Both the position numbers and the translations under genes were made by a program. From Acinetobacter radioresistens DSM 6976 = NBRC 102413 = CIP 103788 (GTDB lineage Bacteria > Pseudomonadota > Gammaproteobacteria > Pseudomonadales > Moraxellaceae): 64,000 nucleotides of DNA. Shown here piece after piece: positions 16,463 to 25,006 of this stretch. How positions within the stretch are numbered: position 1 is the stretch's first letter; each line of letters starts with the position of its first letter. The stretch spans positions 1,488,001 to 1,552,000 of the forward strand of contig NZ_AP019740.1 in assembly GCF_006757745.1 (NCBI RefSeq). The letters run 5' to 3'. The notes under the pieces were generated by a model. The model was not told the origin of the DNA. It made no database searches and worked only from the letters and a program-made list of their open reading frames with translations.

Positions 16463-17680
16463 TTACTCAATAATACCTTCGGCTTTTAATTTTTTTAAGT
16501 GTTCCTGAGAGGCAACGCGTCTTAAAATCTGCTCAGTATGTTCTCCTAGCGTTGGAGGCGCGCGACGGTATTCTACTGGTGTACGCGACATTTTTATTGG
16601 TGAACCAATAACTGTCAGTTTTTGCTTATATGGATGTGGCATCTCAACCAGCATTTTTCGGGCTATTACTTGTGGTTCCCGAAAAGCCTGTTCCAGGTTA
16701 TTAATTACTCCCACAGGTACTTTAACTGCATGAATAGCTGTTACCCATTCATCTGCAGTTTTCTTCAAGAAATGCTTCGATAAAATATCAATAATTTCAG
16801 TACGATGTTTGATTCGGTCAGCATTACGGCTAAAGCGTGGGTCATTTGGTAATTCTGCTAATCCAATACTCTGACACAACTGGATAAACTGTTTATCATT
16901 CCCACAAGCAATAATAAAATCCCGATCGGCCGCTTTGAATACCTGATACGGAACAATATTGGCATGCGCATTGCCATAACGGCCCGGTACTTTTCCTGAA
17001 GCCAGATAGTTCATCCCCTGATTTGCCAGCGTGGCAATTTGTACATCCAGCAAAGCCATATCAATATATTGGCCCAATCCGGTTTCATGCCGGTTCAGCA
17101 GTGCTGCCTGAATGGCAATCGTAGAATAAAGGCCTGTAGCCAAATCAGAAAATGCCACACCAACCTTTTGTGGGCCGCCTCCAGGCAAATCATCTTTTTC
17201 CCCAGTAACAGACATTAACCCACCCATCCCCTGGATGATAAAGTCATAACCAGGTTCTTCAGCACGTGGTCCGTCTTGACCGAAACCGGTAATAGAACAG
17301 TAAACCAGTTGCGGATTGATTGCAGCTAAACTGTCGTAGTCCAGACCATATTTTTTCAGTGAACCTGTCTTATAGTTTTCAATAACTACATCAGTATCCT
17401 GAATTAAAGCTTTGATCAGCTCCTGCCCTTCCAAACTGGCAATGTCAATTGCTACAGAGAGTTTATTACGGTTCGCAGATTGATAATAAGCAGCTTCACG
17501 TGTGTCATCACCTGCATCATTCTTCATCCAGGGTGGCCCCCAGCTACGAGTATCATCACCATGCTGAGGTCGCTCTACCTTAATTACTTCAGCCCCCAGA
17601 TCTGCCAGTATTTGCCCACACCAAGGGCCTGCCAATACACGACTCAGATCAAGTACACGAATTCCTGTTAGTGCTCCCAT
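16463..17680 (-). CDS. CaiB/BaiF family III CoA-transferase (copy 2 of 2)
   Basis: 405 residues, colinear with copy 1: GIRVLDLSRVLAGPWCGQILADLG, ENYKTGSLKKYGLDY, SITGFGQDGPRAEEPGYD, GGPQKVGVAFSDL, catalytic-type Asp in DMALLDVQIATL, and the C-terminal GSPIKMSRTPVEYRRAPPTLGEHTE. It lies divergent from dehydrogenase 3 across a 336-bp gap with two operators. Differences from copy 1 are spread over the length, so the duplication is not recent. Confidence 0.9.
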   Translation of the reverse strand: MGALTGIRVLDLSRVLAGPWCGQILADLGAEVIKVERPQHGDDTRSWGPPWMKNDAGDDTREAAYYQSANRNKLSVAIDIASLEGQELIKALIQDTDVVIENYKTGSLKKYGLDYDSLAAINPQLVYCSITGFGQDGPRAEEPGYDFIIQGMGGLMSVTGEKDDLPGGGPQKVGVAFSDLATGLYSTIAIQAALLNRHETGLGQYIDMALLDVQIATLANQGMNYLASGKVPGRYGNAHANIVPYQVFKAADRDFIIACGNDKQFIQLCQSIGLAELPNDPRFSRNADRIKHRTEIIDILSKHFLKKTADEWVTAIHAVKVPVGVINNLEQAFREPQVIARKMLVEMPHPYKQKLTVIGSPIKMSRTPVEYRRAPPTLGEHTEQILRRVASQEHLKKLKAEGIIE

Positions 17681-17737
17681 TTTTATCTCACTATTTGTTT
17701 AGTTTGCTATAACAAATCTTAATCTCTATTTACTCAA

Positions 17738-17766
17738 GATTAAGTTTCGCCTAGCGATATTATTTA
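17738..17766. promoter_or_regulatory. Candidate IclR-type operator, site 8
   Basis: Left arm GATTAAGTTTCG, spacer CCTAG, right arm CGATATTATTTA; 58 bp upstream of caiB copy 2. Part of a 336-bp AT-rich divergent gap (17681-18016) that contains nothing else I can name. Confidence 0.4.
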
Positions 17767-17876
17767 TTTTAATATACTCTCAATTTATGTAAAACAAAAC
17801 TCTAGAGATAAGATATTTTCTGAAATATAAGAACTGTCTAAGCAAAATCAAAAGTTTAATAAGTTAGCTGTAATAG

Positions 17877-17905
17877 AAATTAATATCGCATTGCAAAATA
17901 AATTA
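17877..17905. promoter_or_regulatory. Candidate IclR-type operator, site 9
   Basis: Left arm AAATTAATATCG, spacer CATTG, right arm CAAAATAAATTA; 112 bp upstream of dehydrogenase 3. Confidence 0.45.
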
Positions 17906-18016
17906 TCAAAATATATTGTCATGTGAAATCATTTTCTTTAGTATGCCCAAAAAGAAATATACCGGCTCGTCCGCTTATACCACTTCTGTGGTGAAAATAA
18001 CGACCAAGGAGATGAA

Positions 18017-19171
18017 ATGGTTCGTGATCAGGAAACCCTGGATCAACTACTTGATATGTTACGTCAGTTTGTTGAAGGCGTACTTATTCCGAGGGAAACT
18101 GAAGTAGCAGAAACAGATGAAATTCCAGCAGATATTGTTCAGCAAATGCGTGAACTCGGATTATTTGGACTGACTATTCCTGAAGAATATGAAGGTCTGG
18201 GTTTAACCATGGAAGAAGAAGTACGAGTTGCCTTTGAACTGGGTCGCACTTCACCTGCCTTTCGCTCACTTATTGGAACAAATAATGGTATTGGTTCTAG
18301 CGCAATCTTGATTGATGGCACGGAGGAGCAAAAACAGTATTATCTCCCGCGTTTTGCTAAAGGGGAAATTATTGGCTCGTTTTGCCTGACTGAACCAGAA
18401 TCAGGTTCTGATGCCGCATCTTTACGCACGACTGCAGTGAAAGATGGCGATTTTTATATCCTGAATGGTACCAAGCGTTTTATTACTAATGCTCCACATG
18501 CAGGTGCATTTACAGTCATGGCACGTACTAACTCTGAAGTTAAAGGCTCAGGCGGTATTTCTGCATTCATTATTGATAGCAAGACACCCGGAATATCTCT
18601 AGGTAAACGTGACCAAAAAATGGGGCAAAAAGGTGCTCATACCTGTGACGTCATCTTTGAAAACTGTCGTGTACCCGCCTCTGCCCTGATTGGAGGAGTG
18701 GAAGGGATCGGTTTTAAAACGGCCATGAAAGTCCTTGATAAAGGACGTCTACATATTGCTGCTTTAAGTGTAGGTGCTGCGGTACGTATGCTGGATGACG
18801 CACTGCGGTATGCCGTTGAACGTAAACAGTTCGGTGAGCCAATTGCCAGTGGCCAGTTAATCCAGGCCATGCTGGCAGACACCAAAGCTGAAATCTATGC
18901 AGCCAGATGTATGGTGCTCGATGCTGCCCGGCGTCGGGACCAGGGTGAAAATACCAGTACGGAAGCATCATGCTCAAAAATGTTCGCAACGGAAATGTGT
19001 GGCCGTGTTGCAGATCGCTGCGTACAGATTCATGGAGGAGCTGGCTATATCAGTGAATACAGCATTGAACGTTTCTATCGGGATGTACGCCTGTTCCGTC
19101 TTTATGAAGGAACCACACAGATTCAGCAAATTATTATTGCACGCAATATGATTCGTGAAATGACTCAATAA
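18017..19171 (+). CDS. Acyl-CoA dehydrogenase (copy 3 of 3)
   Basis: 384 residues, same motifs as copies 1 and 2 (FCLTEPESGSDAASL, FITNAPHA, GFKTAMKVLDKGR, QIHGGAGYISEYSIERFYRDVR, LYEGTTQIQQ). The N-terminal half is more like copy 1 in places (FRSLIGTNNGIGSSAIL). AAGGAGA stands six bases before the start ATG. DNA in the second half is almost the same as in copies 1 and 2, while the first half differs at many silent sites. First gene of module 3. Confidence 0.92.
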   Translation: MVRDQETLDQLLDMLRQFVEGVLIPRETEVAETDEIPADIVQQMRELGLFGLTIPEEYEGLGLTMEEEVRVAFELGRTSPAFRSLIGTNNGIGSSAILIDGTEEQKQYYLPRFAKGEIIGSFCLTEPESGSDAASLRTTAVKDGDFYILNGTKRFITNAPHAGAFTVMARTNSEVKGSGGISAFIIDSKTPGISLGKRDQKMGQKGAHTCDVIFENCRVPASALIGGVEGIGFKTAMKVLDKGRLHIAALSVGAAVRMLDDALRYAVERKQFGEPIASGQLIQAMLADTKAEIYAARCMVLDAARRRDQGENTSTEASCSKMFATEMCGRVADRCVQIHGGAGYISEYSIERFYRDVRLFRLYEGTTQIQQIIIARNMIREMTQ

Positions 19172-19179
19172 AACCTCAA

Positions 19180-19203
19180 GCGCTTTAAGGAAAATTAAAG
19201 CGC
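19180..19203 (+). terminator. Hairpin between dehydrogenase 3 and AAHS 3
   Basis: Perfect 9-bp stem GCGCTTTAA and TTAAAGCGC with a 6-base loop; no strong T run, so more likely a processing or attenuating hairpin. Confidence 0.5.
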
Positions 19204-19225
19204 CCTTAATAGTAAGTAATGGATT

Positions 19226-20470
19226 ATGTCTATAAACACAATAACTTCAAGCATTGGCCCGAATACCTGGAAAATTGCATTCTTATTTGCATTTTTAGCT
19301 TTACTGGTCGATGGCGCTGATTTAATGCTGCTTTCTTATAGCCTCAACAGTATTAAGGCAGATTTCGGACTGAGTACTGTTGAGGCTGGCATGCTGGGTA
19401 GTTTTACTTTAGCTGGTATGGCAATTGGCGGTATCTTTGGGGGCTGGGCCTGCGACCGCTTTGGCAGGGTCAGAATAGTTGTAATTTCAATTTTAACCTT
19501 TTCAGTTTTGACCTGTGGCTTGGGCTTTACGCAAAGCTTTATGCAGTTTGGTATTCTACGTTTTTTTGCTTCATTAGGTCTAGGTTCTCTTTACATCGCC
19601 TGTAATACTTTAATGGCAGAATATGTTCCTACCCGATACCGCACTACTGTATTAGGTACCTTACAAGCTGGCTGGACAGTGGGTTATATTGTAGCAACTT
19701 TGCTAGCCGGCTGGATTATTCCTGATCATGGATGGCGCATGCTGTTTTATGTTGCAATTATTCCAATTGCTATCGCTATCTTTATGCACATTCTGGTTCC
19801 AGAACCGGAAGCCTGGCAACAATCTCGCTTGAATAAAGCGATAAATAATCATCACCAGAAAAAAGAGTCAGCCTTTAAACTTATTTTCCAAGATAAACGT
19901 AACCGCAATATGTTTATACTCTGGGCACTTACTGCCGGCTTCCTTCAGTTTGGCTACTATGGCGTAAATAACTGGATGCCTTCTTATCTGGAAAGTGAAC
20001 TTGGAATGAAGTTCAAAGAAATGACTGCTTATATGGTAGGAACTTATACTGCAATGATTCTAGGTAAAGTTCTTGCAGGTTATATGGCGGATAAACTGGG
20101 TCGCCGCTTTACCTATGCTTTTGGTGCTATAGGAACTGCTGTATTTCTACCATTAATTGTATTTTATAATTCGCCAGAGAATATCCTGTACTTATTGATA
20201 ATTTTCGGTTTTCTGTATGGCGTACCATATGGTGTAAATGCAACCTACATGACTGAAAGTTTTGCAACTGCAATTCGTGGTACAGCAATTGGAGGAGCAT
20301 ATAATGTCGGGCGTCTGGGCGCAGCGATTGCTCCTGCAACTATTGGTTATCTGGCTTCTGGTGGTTCAATTGGCTTAGGCTTTGTAGTCATGGGAGCAGC
20401 CTACTTTATCTGTGGAGTTATTCCAGCCCTCTTTATCAAAGAGAAACAATATGACCCCCAGAACTCTTGA
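19226..20470 (+). CDS. AAHS-family acid:H+ symporter (copy 3 of 3)
   Basis: 414 residues. LVDGADLMLLSYSLNSIK (family DGAD signature), GGWACDRFGRVR (motif A), YYGVNNWMPSYLESELGM, YMTESFATAIRGTAIGGAYN. 54 bp after dehydrogenase 3. Shorter central cytoplasmic loop than copy 2. Last gene of module 3, closed by a good terminator. Confidence 0.88.
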   Translation: MSINTITSSIGPNTWKIAFLFAFLALLVDGADLMLLSYSLNSIKADFGLSTVEAGMLGSFTLAGMAIGGIFGGWACDRFGRVRIVVISILTFSVLTCGLGFTQSFMQFGILRFFASLGLGSLYIACNTLMAEYVPTRYRTTVLGTLQAGWTVGYIVATLLAGWIIPDHGWRMLFYVAIIPIAIAIFMHILVPEPEAWQQSRLNKAINNHHQKKESAFKLIFQDKRNRNMFILWALTAGFLQFGYYGVNNWMPSYLESELGMKFKEMTAYMVGTYTAMILGKVLAGYMADKLGRRFTYAFGAIGTAVFLPLIVFYNSPENILYLLIIFGFLYGVPYGVNATYMTESFATAIRGTAIGGAYNVGRLGAAIAPATIGYLASGGSIGLGFVVMGAAYFICGVIPALFIKEKQYDPQNS

Positions 20471-20480
20471 GTTCTTTTCC

Positions 20481-20509
20481 CCAATAACTGGCCAAAAACC
20501 AGTTATTGG
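20481..20509 (+). terminator. Rho-independent terminator of module 3
   Basis: Perfect 11-bp stem CCAATAACTGG and CCAGTTATTGG, 7-base loop, then six T. Confidence 0.88.
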
Positions 20510-20712
20510 AATTTTTTATATAAAAATCCAAATCTAAAACATATATAGATTTAATAGTTTCTAAATATATTCAACTCAGCCTTTTAAAAGAGTTTTAGAT
20601 ACAGTTCTCTGCATTTATTTTTCCTGTTCACCTTTATAGTGAAAAGATAGTTTATTTTAGCATCTCAATATATGTGCTATTCAGTAGAGAGTTGCCTTTT
20701 TACAAATAACAA

Positions 20713-20741
20713 ATTAATATATCGCTAAGCGAAATGGTGTT
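20713..20741. promoter_or_regulatory. Candidate IclR-type operator, site 10, in front of the ETF-QO gene
   Basis: Left arm ATTAATATATCG, spacer CTAAG, right arm CGAAATGGTGTT; ends eight bases before the ETF-QO start codon, so binding there would block translation-proximal transcription. Confidence 0.45.
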
Positions 20742-20748
20742 TCTAATT

Positions 20749-22458
20749 ATGGAAAATATAGAAAGAGAATCGATGGAGTTTGACGTAGTGATCGTTGGTG
20801 CAGGACCTGCAGGTCTTTCAGCTGCGATCCGCATCCGTCAACTGGCGATTGAAAACAACCTACCCGATCTTTCCGTTTGTGTCGTCGAAAAAGGTTCCGA
20901 AGTTGGTGCGCATATTCTTTCAGGTGCTGTACTTGAACCCCGGGCCATGAATGAACTCTTCCCCGACTGGAAAGAGCTCGGTGCTCCGCTTAATGTCCCC
21001 GTGACTGAAGACAGAACCTTTTTCCTGCTCTCTGACACCACCTCCAAAGAAGCACCGCACTGGATGGTACCAAAAACCATGCATAATGATGGCAACTACG
21101 TCATCTCGCTGGGCAATATCGTACGCTGGCTGGGTGCCAAGGCAGAGGAGCTGGAAGTCTCGATCTTCCCGGGCTTTGCTGCATCAGAAATCCTCTACCA
21201 TGAAGATGGTTCGGTCCGCGGAATCCAGACCGGTGACATGGGCATTGGCAAAGATGGACAGCCAACCCATAACTTTATGCCAGGCTACGAGTTGCTGGCC
21301 AAATATACCCTGTTTGCCGAAGGCTGCCGTGGCCATTTGGGCAAGCGCCTGATCCAGAAATTCAACCTGGATAAAGATGCCGATCCGCAGCACTACGGCA
21401 TCGGTATTAAAGAGCTATGGGAAATTGATCCTGCCAAGCACAAGCCGGGTCTGGTGATGCACGGTGCCGGCTGGCCGTTGTCAGAGACCGGTTCGTCTGG
21501 GGGCTGGTGGCTATACCATGCCGAAAATAACCAGGTGACGCTGGGCATGATTGTCGACCTGTCGTACAAGAATCCGCATATGTTCCCGTTTGCTGAAATG
21601 CAGCGCTGGAAGACTCATCCCCTGATCAGACAATACCTCGAAGGCGGCAAGCGGATTTCTTATGGCGCGCGTGCAGTCACCAAAGGTGGCCTGAACTCGT
21701 TGCCAAAGCTGACCTTCCCGGGCGGCTGCCTCATCGGTGATGATGCGGGTTTCCTGAACTTTGCCAAGATCAAGGGTTCACACACTGCCATGAAGTCCGG
21801 CATGCTCTGCGGTGAAGCGGTATTTGAAGCGATTGCCCGCGGTGTAGAAAAAGGTGGTGAAGTGGGCTATGCCCGTGCGGCCGAAGGCGAAGACTTCTTT
21901 GAAAAGGAACTGACTGCCTATACCGACAAGTTCAACCATAGCTGGCTGAAAGAAGAGCTGTACAGCTCCCGTAACTTTGGCCCGGCCATGCACAAGTTTG
22001 GCCAGTGGATTGGCGGTGCATTTAACTTTATTGACCAGAATGTGTTTAAGGTTCCGTTTACCCTGCATGACCTGCTGCCCGACTTCAAGGCCCTGAAAAC
22101 TGTAGAGGCAGAAAGCTTCAAGCCCAACTATCCGAAACCGGATGGCAAGCTGACCTTTGACCGTCTGTCTTCTGTCTTTGTATCCAACACGGTACATGAG
22201 GAAAACCAGCCGTCTCACCTCAAGCTGGCTGATGCGTCTATTCCGGTTGAGGTCAACCTGCCGAAATATGACGAGCCGGCACAGCGTTACTGTCCGGCCG
22301 GGGTTTACGAGATTGTTCAGGAAGAGACTGGACCGCGGTTCCAGATCAATGCAGCGAACTGTGTGCACTGCAAGACCTGTGACATCAAGGACCCTTCACA
22401 AAACATCACATGGGTAACACCGGAAGGTGGTGGTGGTCCTAACTACCCAAATATGTAG
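20749..22458 (+). CDS. Electron transfer flavoprotein-ubiquinone oxidoreductase (ETF-QO)
   Basis: 569 residues. Accepts electrons from reduced ETF, which is fed by acyl-CoA dehydrogenases, and reduces ubiquinone at the inner membrane. Visible: N-terminal FAD-binding VVIVGAGPAGLSAAIR, the GGLNSLPKLTFPGGCLIGDDAGFLN segment, and a C-terminal 4Fe-4S ferredoxin-like domain with CPAGVYE then CVHCKTCDIKDP. The usual ETF-QO length is about 550-620. The start at 20749 is preferred; an upstream in-frame ATG at 20734 overlaps the operator. The gene is visibly richer in G+C and CTG leucine codons than its neighbours. It would drain the electrons of the three adjacent dehydrogenases; no etfAB genes are in the window. 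Confidence 0.93.
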   Translation: MENIERESMEFDVVIVGAGPAGLSAAIRIRQLAIENNLPDLSVCVVEKGSEVGAHILSGAVLEPRAMNELFPDWKELGAPLNVPVTEDRTFFLLSDTTSKEAPHWMVPKTMHNDGNYVISLGNIVRWLGAKAEELEVSIFPGFAASEILYHEDGSVRGIQTGDMGIGKDGQPTHNFMPGYELLAKYTLFAEGCRGHLGKRLIQKFNLDKDADPQHYGIGIKELWEIDPAKHKPGLVMHGAGWPLSETGSSGGWWLYHAENNQVTLGMIVDLSYKNPHMFPFAEMQRWKTHPLIRQYLEGGKRISYGARAVTKGGLNSLPKLTFPGGCLIGDDAGFLNFAKIKGSHTAMKSGMLCGEAVFEAIARGVEKGGEVGYARAAEGEDFFEKELTAYTDKFNHSWLKEELYSSRNFGPAMHKFGQWIGGAFNFIDQNVFKVPFTLHDLLPDFKALKTVEAESFKPNYPKPDGKLTFDRLSSVFVSNTVHEENQPSHLKLADASIPVEVNLPKYDEPAQRYCPAGVYEIVQEETGPRFQINAANCVHCKTCDIKDPSQNITWVTPEGGGGPNYPNM

Positions 22459-22494
22459 CAGCTATTTTAGCTCTTCATTTATTATTTTTTAGGT

Positions 22495-22520
22495 AAATAA
22501 GCCCTCTAGAGGGCTTATTT
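22495..22520 (+). terminator. Terminator of the ETF-QO gene
   Basis: A 26-bp perfect palindrome with 13-base arms starting AAATAAGCCCTCT; works in either direction. Confidence 0.85.
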
Positions 22521-23402
22521 AAATTAAAGGATCTGCAAGGGCTTACTTACAGAGCCCTGTTTAACTAGCTATATCAGATTTTCAATCTTTATACTTTGTA
22601 GCTCTTTAATTTATGTTTAATGCTTAATTTAAAATTACCAACTAACTTTTAGATTCTCTACAGTTTTCTCATTCTGAGTTATAAGCTGTGCTCGTGCAGA
22701 AAAATAAGATTTAAGTTATCTTTTAAATTAAATAAATTCATATACTTGATTTACTAAAAACTATTTTATTTAAATACGGCGCACAAGGGATGCGAATAGA
22801 ACAACTTTTTCTGATTTATTATGCTTTAACTCTATATCGCCACGAGTACTATTAAAAGTTATCTATACTGTCATTCTGATTGATATTTACTTATCCTATT
22901 TTCTATCATCTATAAAAGAAAAATGGCAGGGTTCAGTTATCTCCCTTCCTCTATTTACTGCTTACCTAAACAATAAGTATTAATTGCAATGTGTAATGGC
23001 AACCAAGTTATAAGTTCATAAGATGTAAACAAGCATTCGGCCAGTATTTTATATCGATTTTTACTTTTATTTACTTTCTATAGTCCGGATAAATTTTAAA
23101 ACTACAGGCAGCATGGTTACTACAATCATTCAATTTATAAAGGTAATAAGAGTCTAATATAACCACTTTTTCTCAAAAATATCGACATTTTCAGCTTGGT
23201 TTACAAATTCGGTATCAAGTTGTGCTTTTAATTTCTGTTAGCAGGAGCTCTACTGATCTGCTTGGTCTGATAACAATACCTATTTTGGCATAGTGCTTTC
23301 ACTATTAATTCTTATGATTAGTAACTGATTATTATACGCTTTTTAGGAAAAACTTTAAATTAATTTAGTGGCCTGATAAAATTTGATCTTTAAAATTAAA
23401 AA
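22521..23402. other. Gene-free AT-rich stretch with a possible gene relic
   Basis: No convincing gene. On the minus strand at 22770-22862 an open stretch of 30 codons without start reads protein-like (…TRGDIELKHNKSEKVVLF…) and ends in TAA, preceded by TAG. It may be the tail of a decayed gene, but chance cannot be excluded. Nothing else stands out. Confidence 0.35.
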
Positions 23403-23420
23403 CCCGCTCATTTGAGCGGG
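23403..23420 (-). terminator. Terminator downstream of the cytochrome b561 gene
   Basis: Stem CCCGCTCA and TGAGCGGG with a 2-base loop. On the minus strand it is followed by TTTTTAATTTT, so it most likely ends the b561 transcript, 205 bp past the stop codon. Confidence 0.75.
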
Positions 23421-23625
23421 CGTTTATTCAATTGCGCTGATTACACAAGATTTGCCTATTTAACAGACATTTCTATAATAAGATAGATAATATTTAATTT
23501 ATATACCTAAAAATAAATAACAGATTTAAATCTATTTACCTTCTAAATCATTTAAATATATATTTAATATTAAAAAAGCTTATTAGATTTAGCCTGTTAG
23601 CTTAGATATAACTCATCTCAAGACT

Positions 23626-24174
23626 TCAATGGCCTATCATACTTTTCAGAATATGATCTTTATCAATAAAATGATGTTTTAAAGCTGCAAGTATGTGCCC
23701 GGCGACTAATAGACCTGCTCCCCAAGATAGATAAATATGTAAAGGCTTTACTACTGCAAGTACCTCCTGATTTGGCTGAATAAGCGTCGGTAAATTGAAT
23801 AAATACAATACAGGAGCAAGATGTCCAGCGGACCAGCTAAATAAACAGCCTGTAACAGGCAAAGCAATCAAAACAAGATATAAACATAAATGTCCAGCAT
23901 GAGCTGCTTTTTTCATCATGGGAGACATACTTACTGGAAGCTCAGGTACGGGATGCGTATAGCGCCATAATATACGGATTACTAAAAGGAAAATAAGTAT
24001 GGTCGCTATATTTTTATGAAGAGTAATAATATCGCCCTTAAAACTTCCATTAATTTCATAAGTTAAAAAATTTCCACTATAAAAACCTATAAGCCAAGCT
24101 GTAAGAAAAATAAATGCCATCACCCAATGCAGGATTTGTGCTGTACGGGTATAATAAACTGACGAATTCGTCAT
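23626..24174 (-). CDS. Cytochrome b561 family protein
   Basis: 182 residues, four membrane helices and conserved histidines: H16 in LHWVMAF, a HKN histidine near residue 53, and late histidines in AGHILAALKHH. These ligate two b hemes in CybB-type cytochromes, which move electrons between quinol and periplasmic acceptors (superoxide:quinone activity is known for E. coli CybB). Length is normal. It stands alone between two gene-poor stretches. Confidence 0.88.
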   Translation of the reverse strand: MTNSSVYYTRTAQILHWVMAFIFLTAWLIGFYSGNFLTYEINGSFKGDIITLHKNIATILIFLLVIRILWRYTHPVPELPVSMSPMMKKAAHAGHLCLYLVLIALPVTGCLFSWSAGHLAPVLYLFNLPTLIQPNQEVLAVVKPLHIYLSWGAGLLVAGHILAALKHHFIDKDHILKSMIGH

Positions 24175-25006
24175 AAATATTCCTGAAGTTATTTTAAGCT
24201 GTTATAAAAAAATAGACAGAGAAGCATTTTTTCTGTCTATAGCCTGTTTTATTGAATTCTAATTATATTCTTGGCTGGATTAAACGAGAGTAAATAAAAC
24301 ACATCGTTTCGAAATTGAAATGCTTATCCTCTCCATGAAGTTAGAATGACCAATAGTAAGGTATTAATTATTATTCTAAATAATTATCTTTATTTAAATA
24401 AAAATTAATTAGTGTAGACAAGAGTACCTACTCCTATAATTAATTATCCAACTCAAAATTACCAGCCATTGAAAGTGTTTCTATAAATCTAGCAACTCAT
24501 CTGGAAATGCATGAAATAACCCAGCACTTCATAAAATGAATATCTTTAAACCTATACAGTAAATATTTCTAGAAAAAGCTTAGCCCAGTGTTCAGCTGGG
24601 TATACGAGAATAATCAAAAGTAATAGATTGTTTATTCAGTTTGAAAACCTATAAAACTCACTGTAATTAGCTAACCAGTAATTTTCCAGCTATGAATAAA
24701 AAATAAGCTATGAGTAAAGAAGTAATAAGAAAAGCAGGATCAAATGCAGAGGGCTGATCAGATATTTTTTAACTGAGAGGTCTAAAATGAAAATTTTAAA
24801 CTTTTTATAAACTCATCTAGATTGATCATTTTATTTTTATAAAGTTTAGTGTTCCTTATCAAAAACAATAAAAATATCAATTCACCTGACTTACACTTTT
24901 AATGTGAAAAGATGCATAAGCTTACTTGAACATTAACTCTTTCACTTACAAGCTAATTCTGAACTTTCTATTTAAATTAATACTAGCGTTTTCTCAGGAT
25001 AAATTT
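24175..25006. other. Gene-free AT-rich stretch
   Basis: 832 bp upstream of both flanking genes with no open frame, RNA motif or repeat that I can support. Stop codons are dense in all frames. Confidence 0.5.

Noticed and set aside
21778..22368. 196-codon open frame antisense to the ETF-QO gene
   Set aside because: Shadow frame caused by the higher G+C of this gene; no ribosome site and no recognisable protein pattern.
23403..23420. Orphan plus-strand terminator that might mark an unseen small RNA
   Set aside because: The T run is on the minus strand and it lies downstream of the b561 gene, which explains it.
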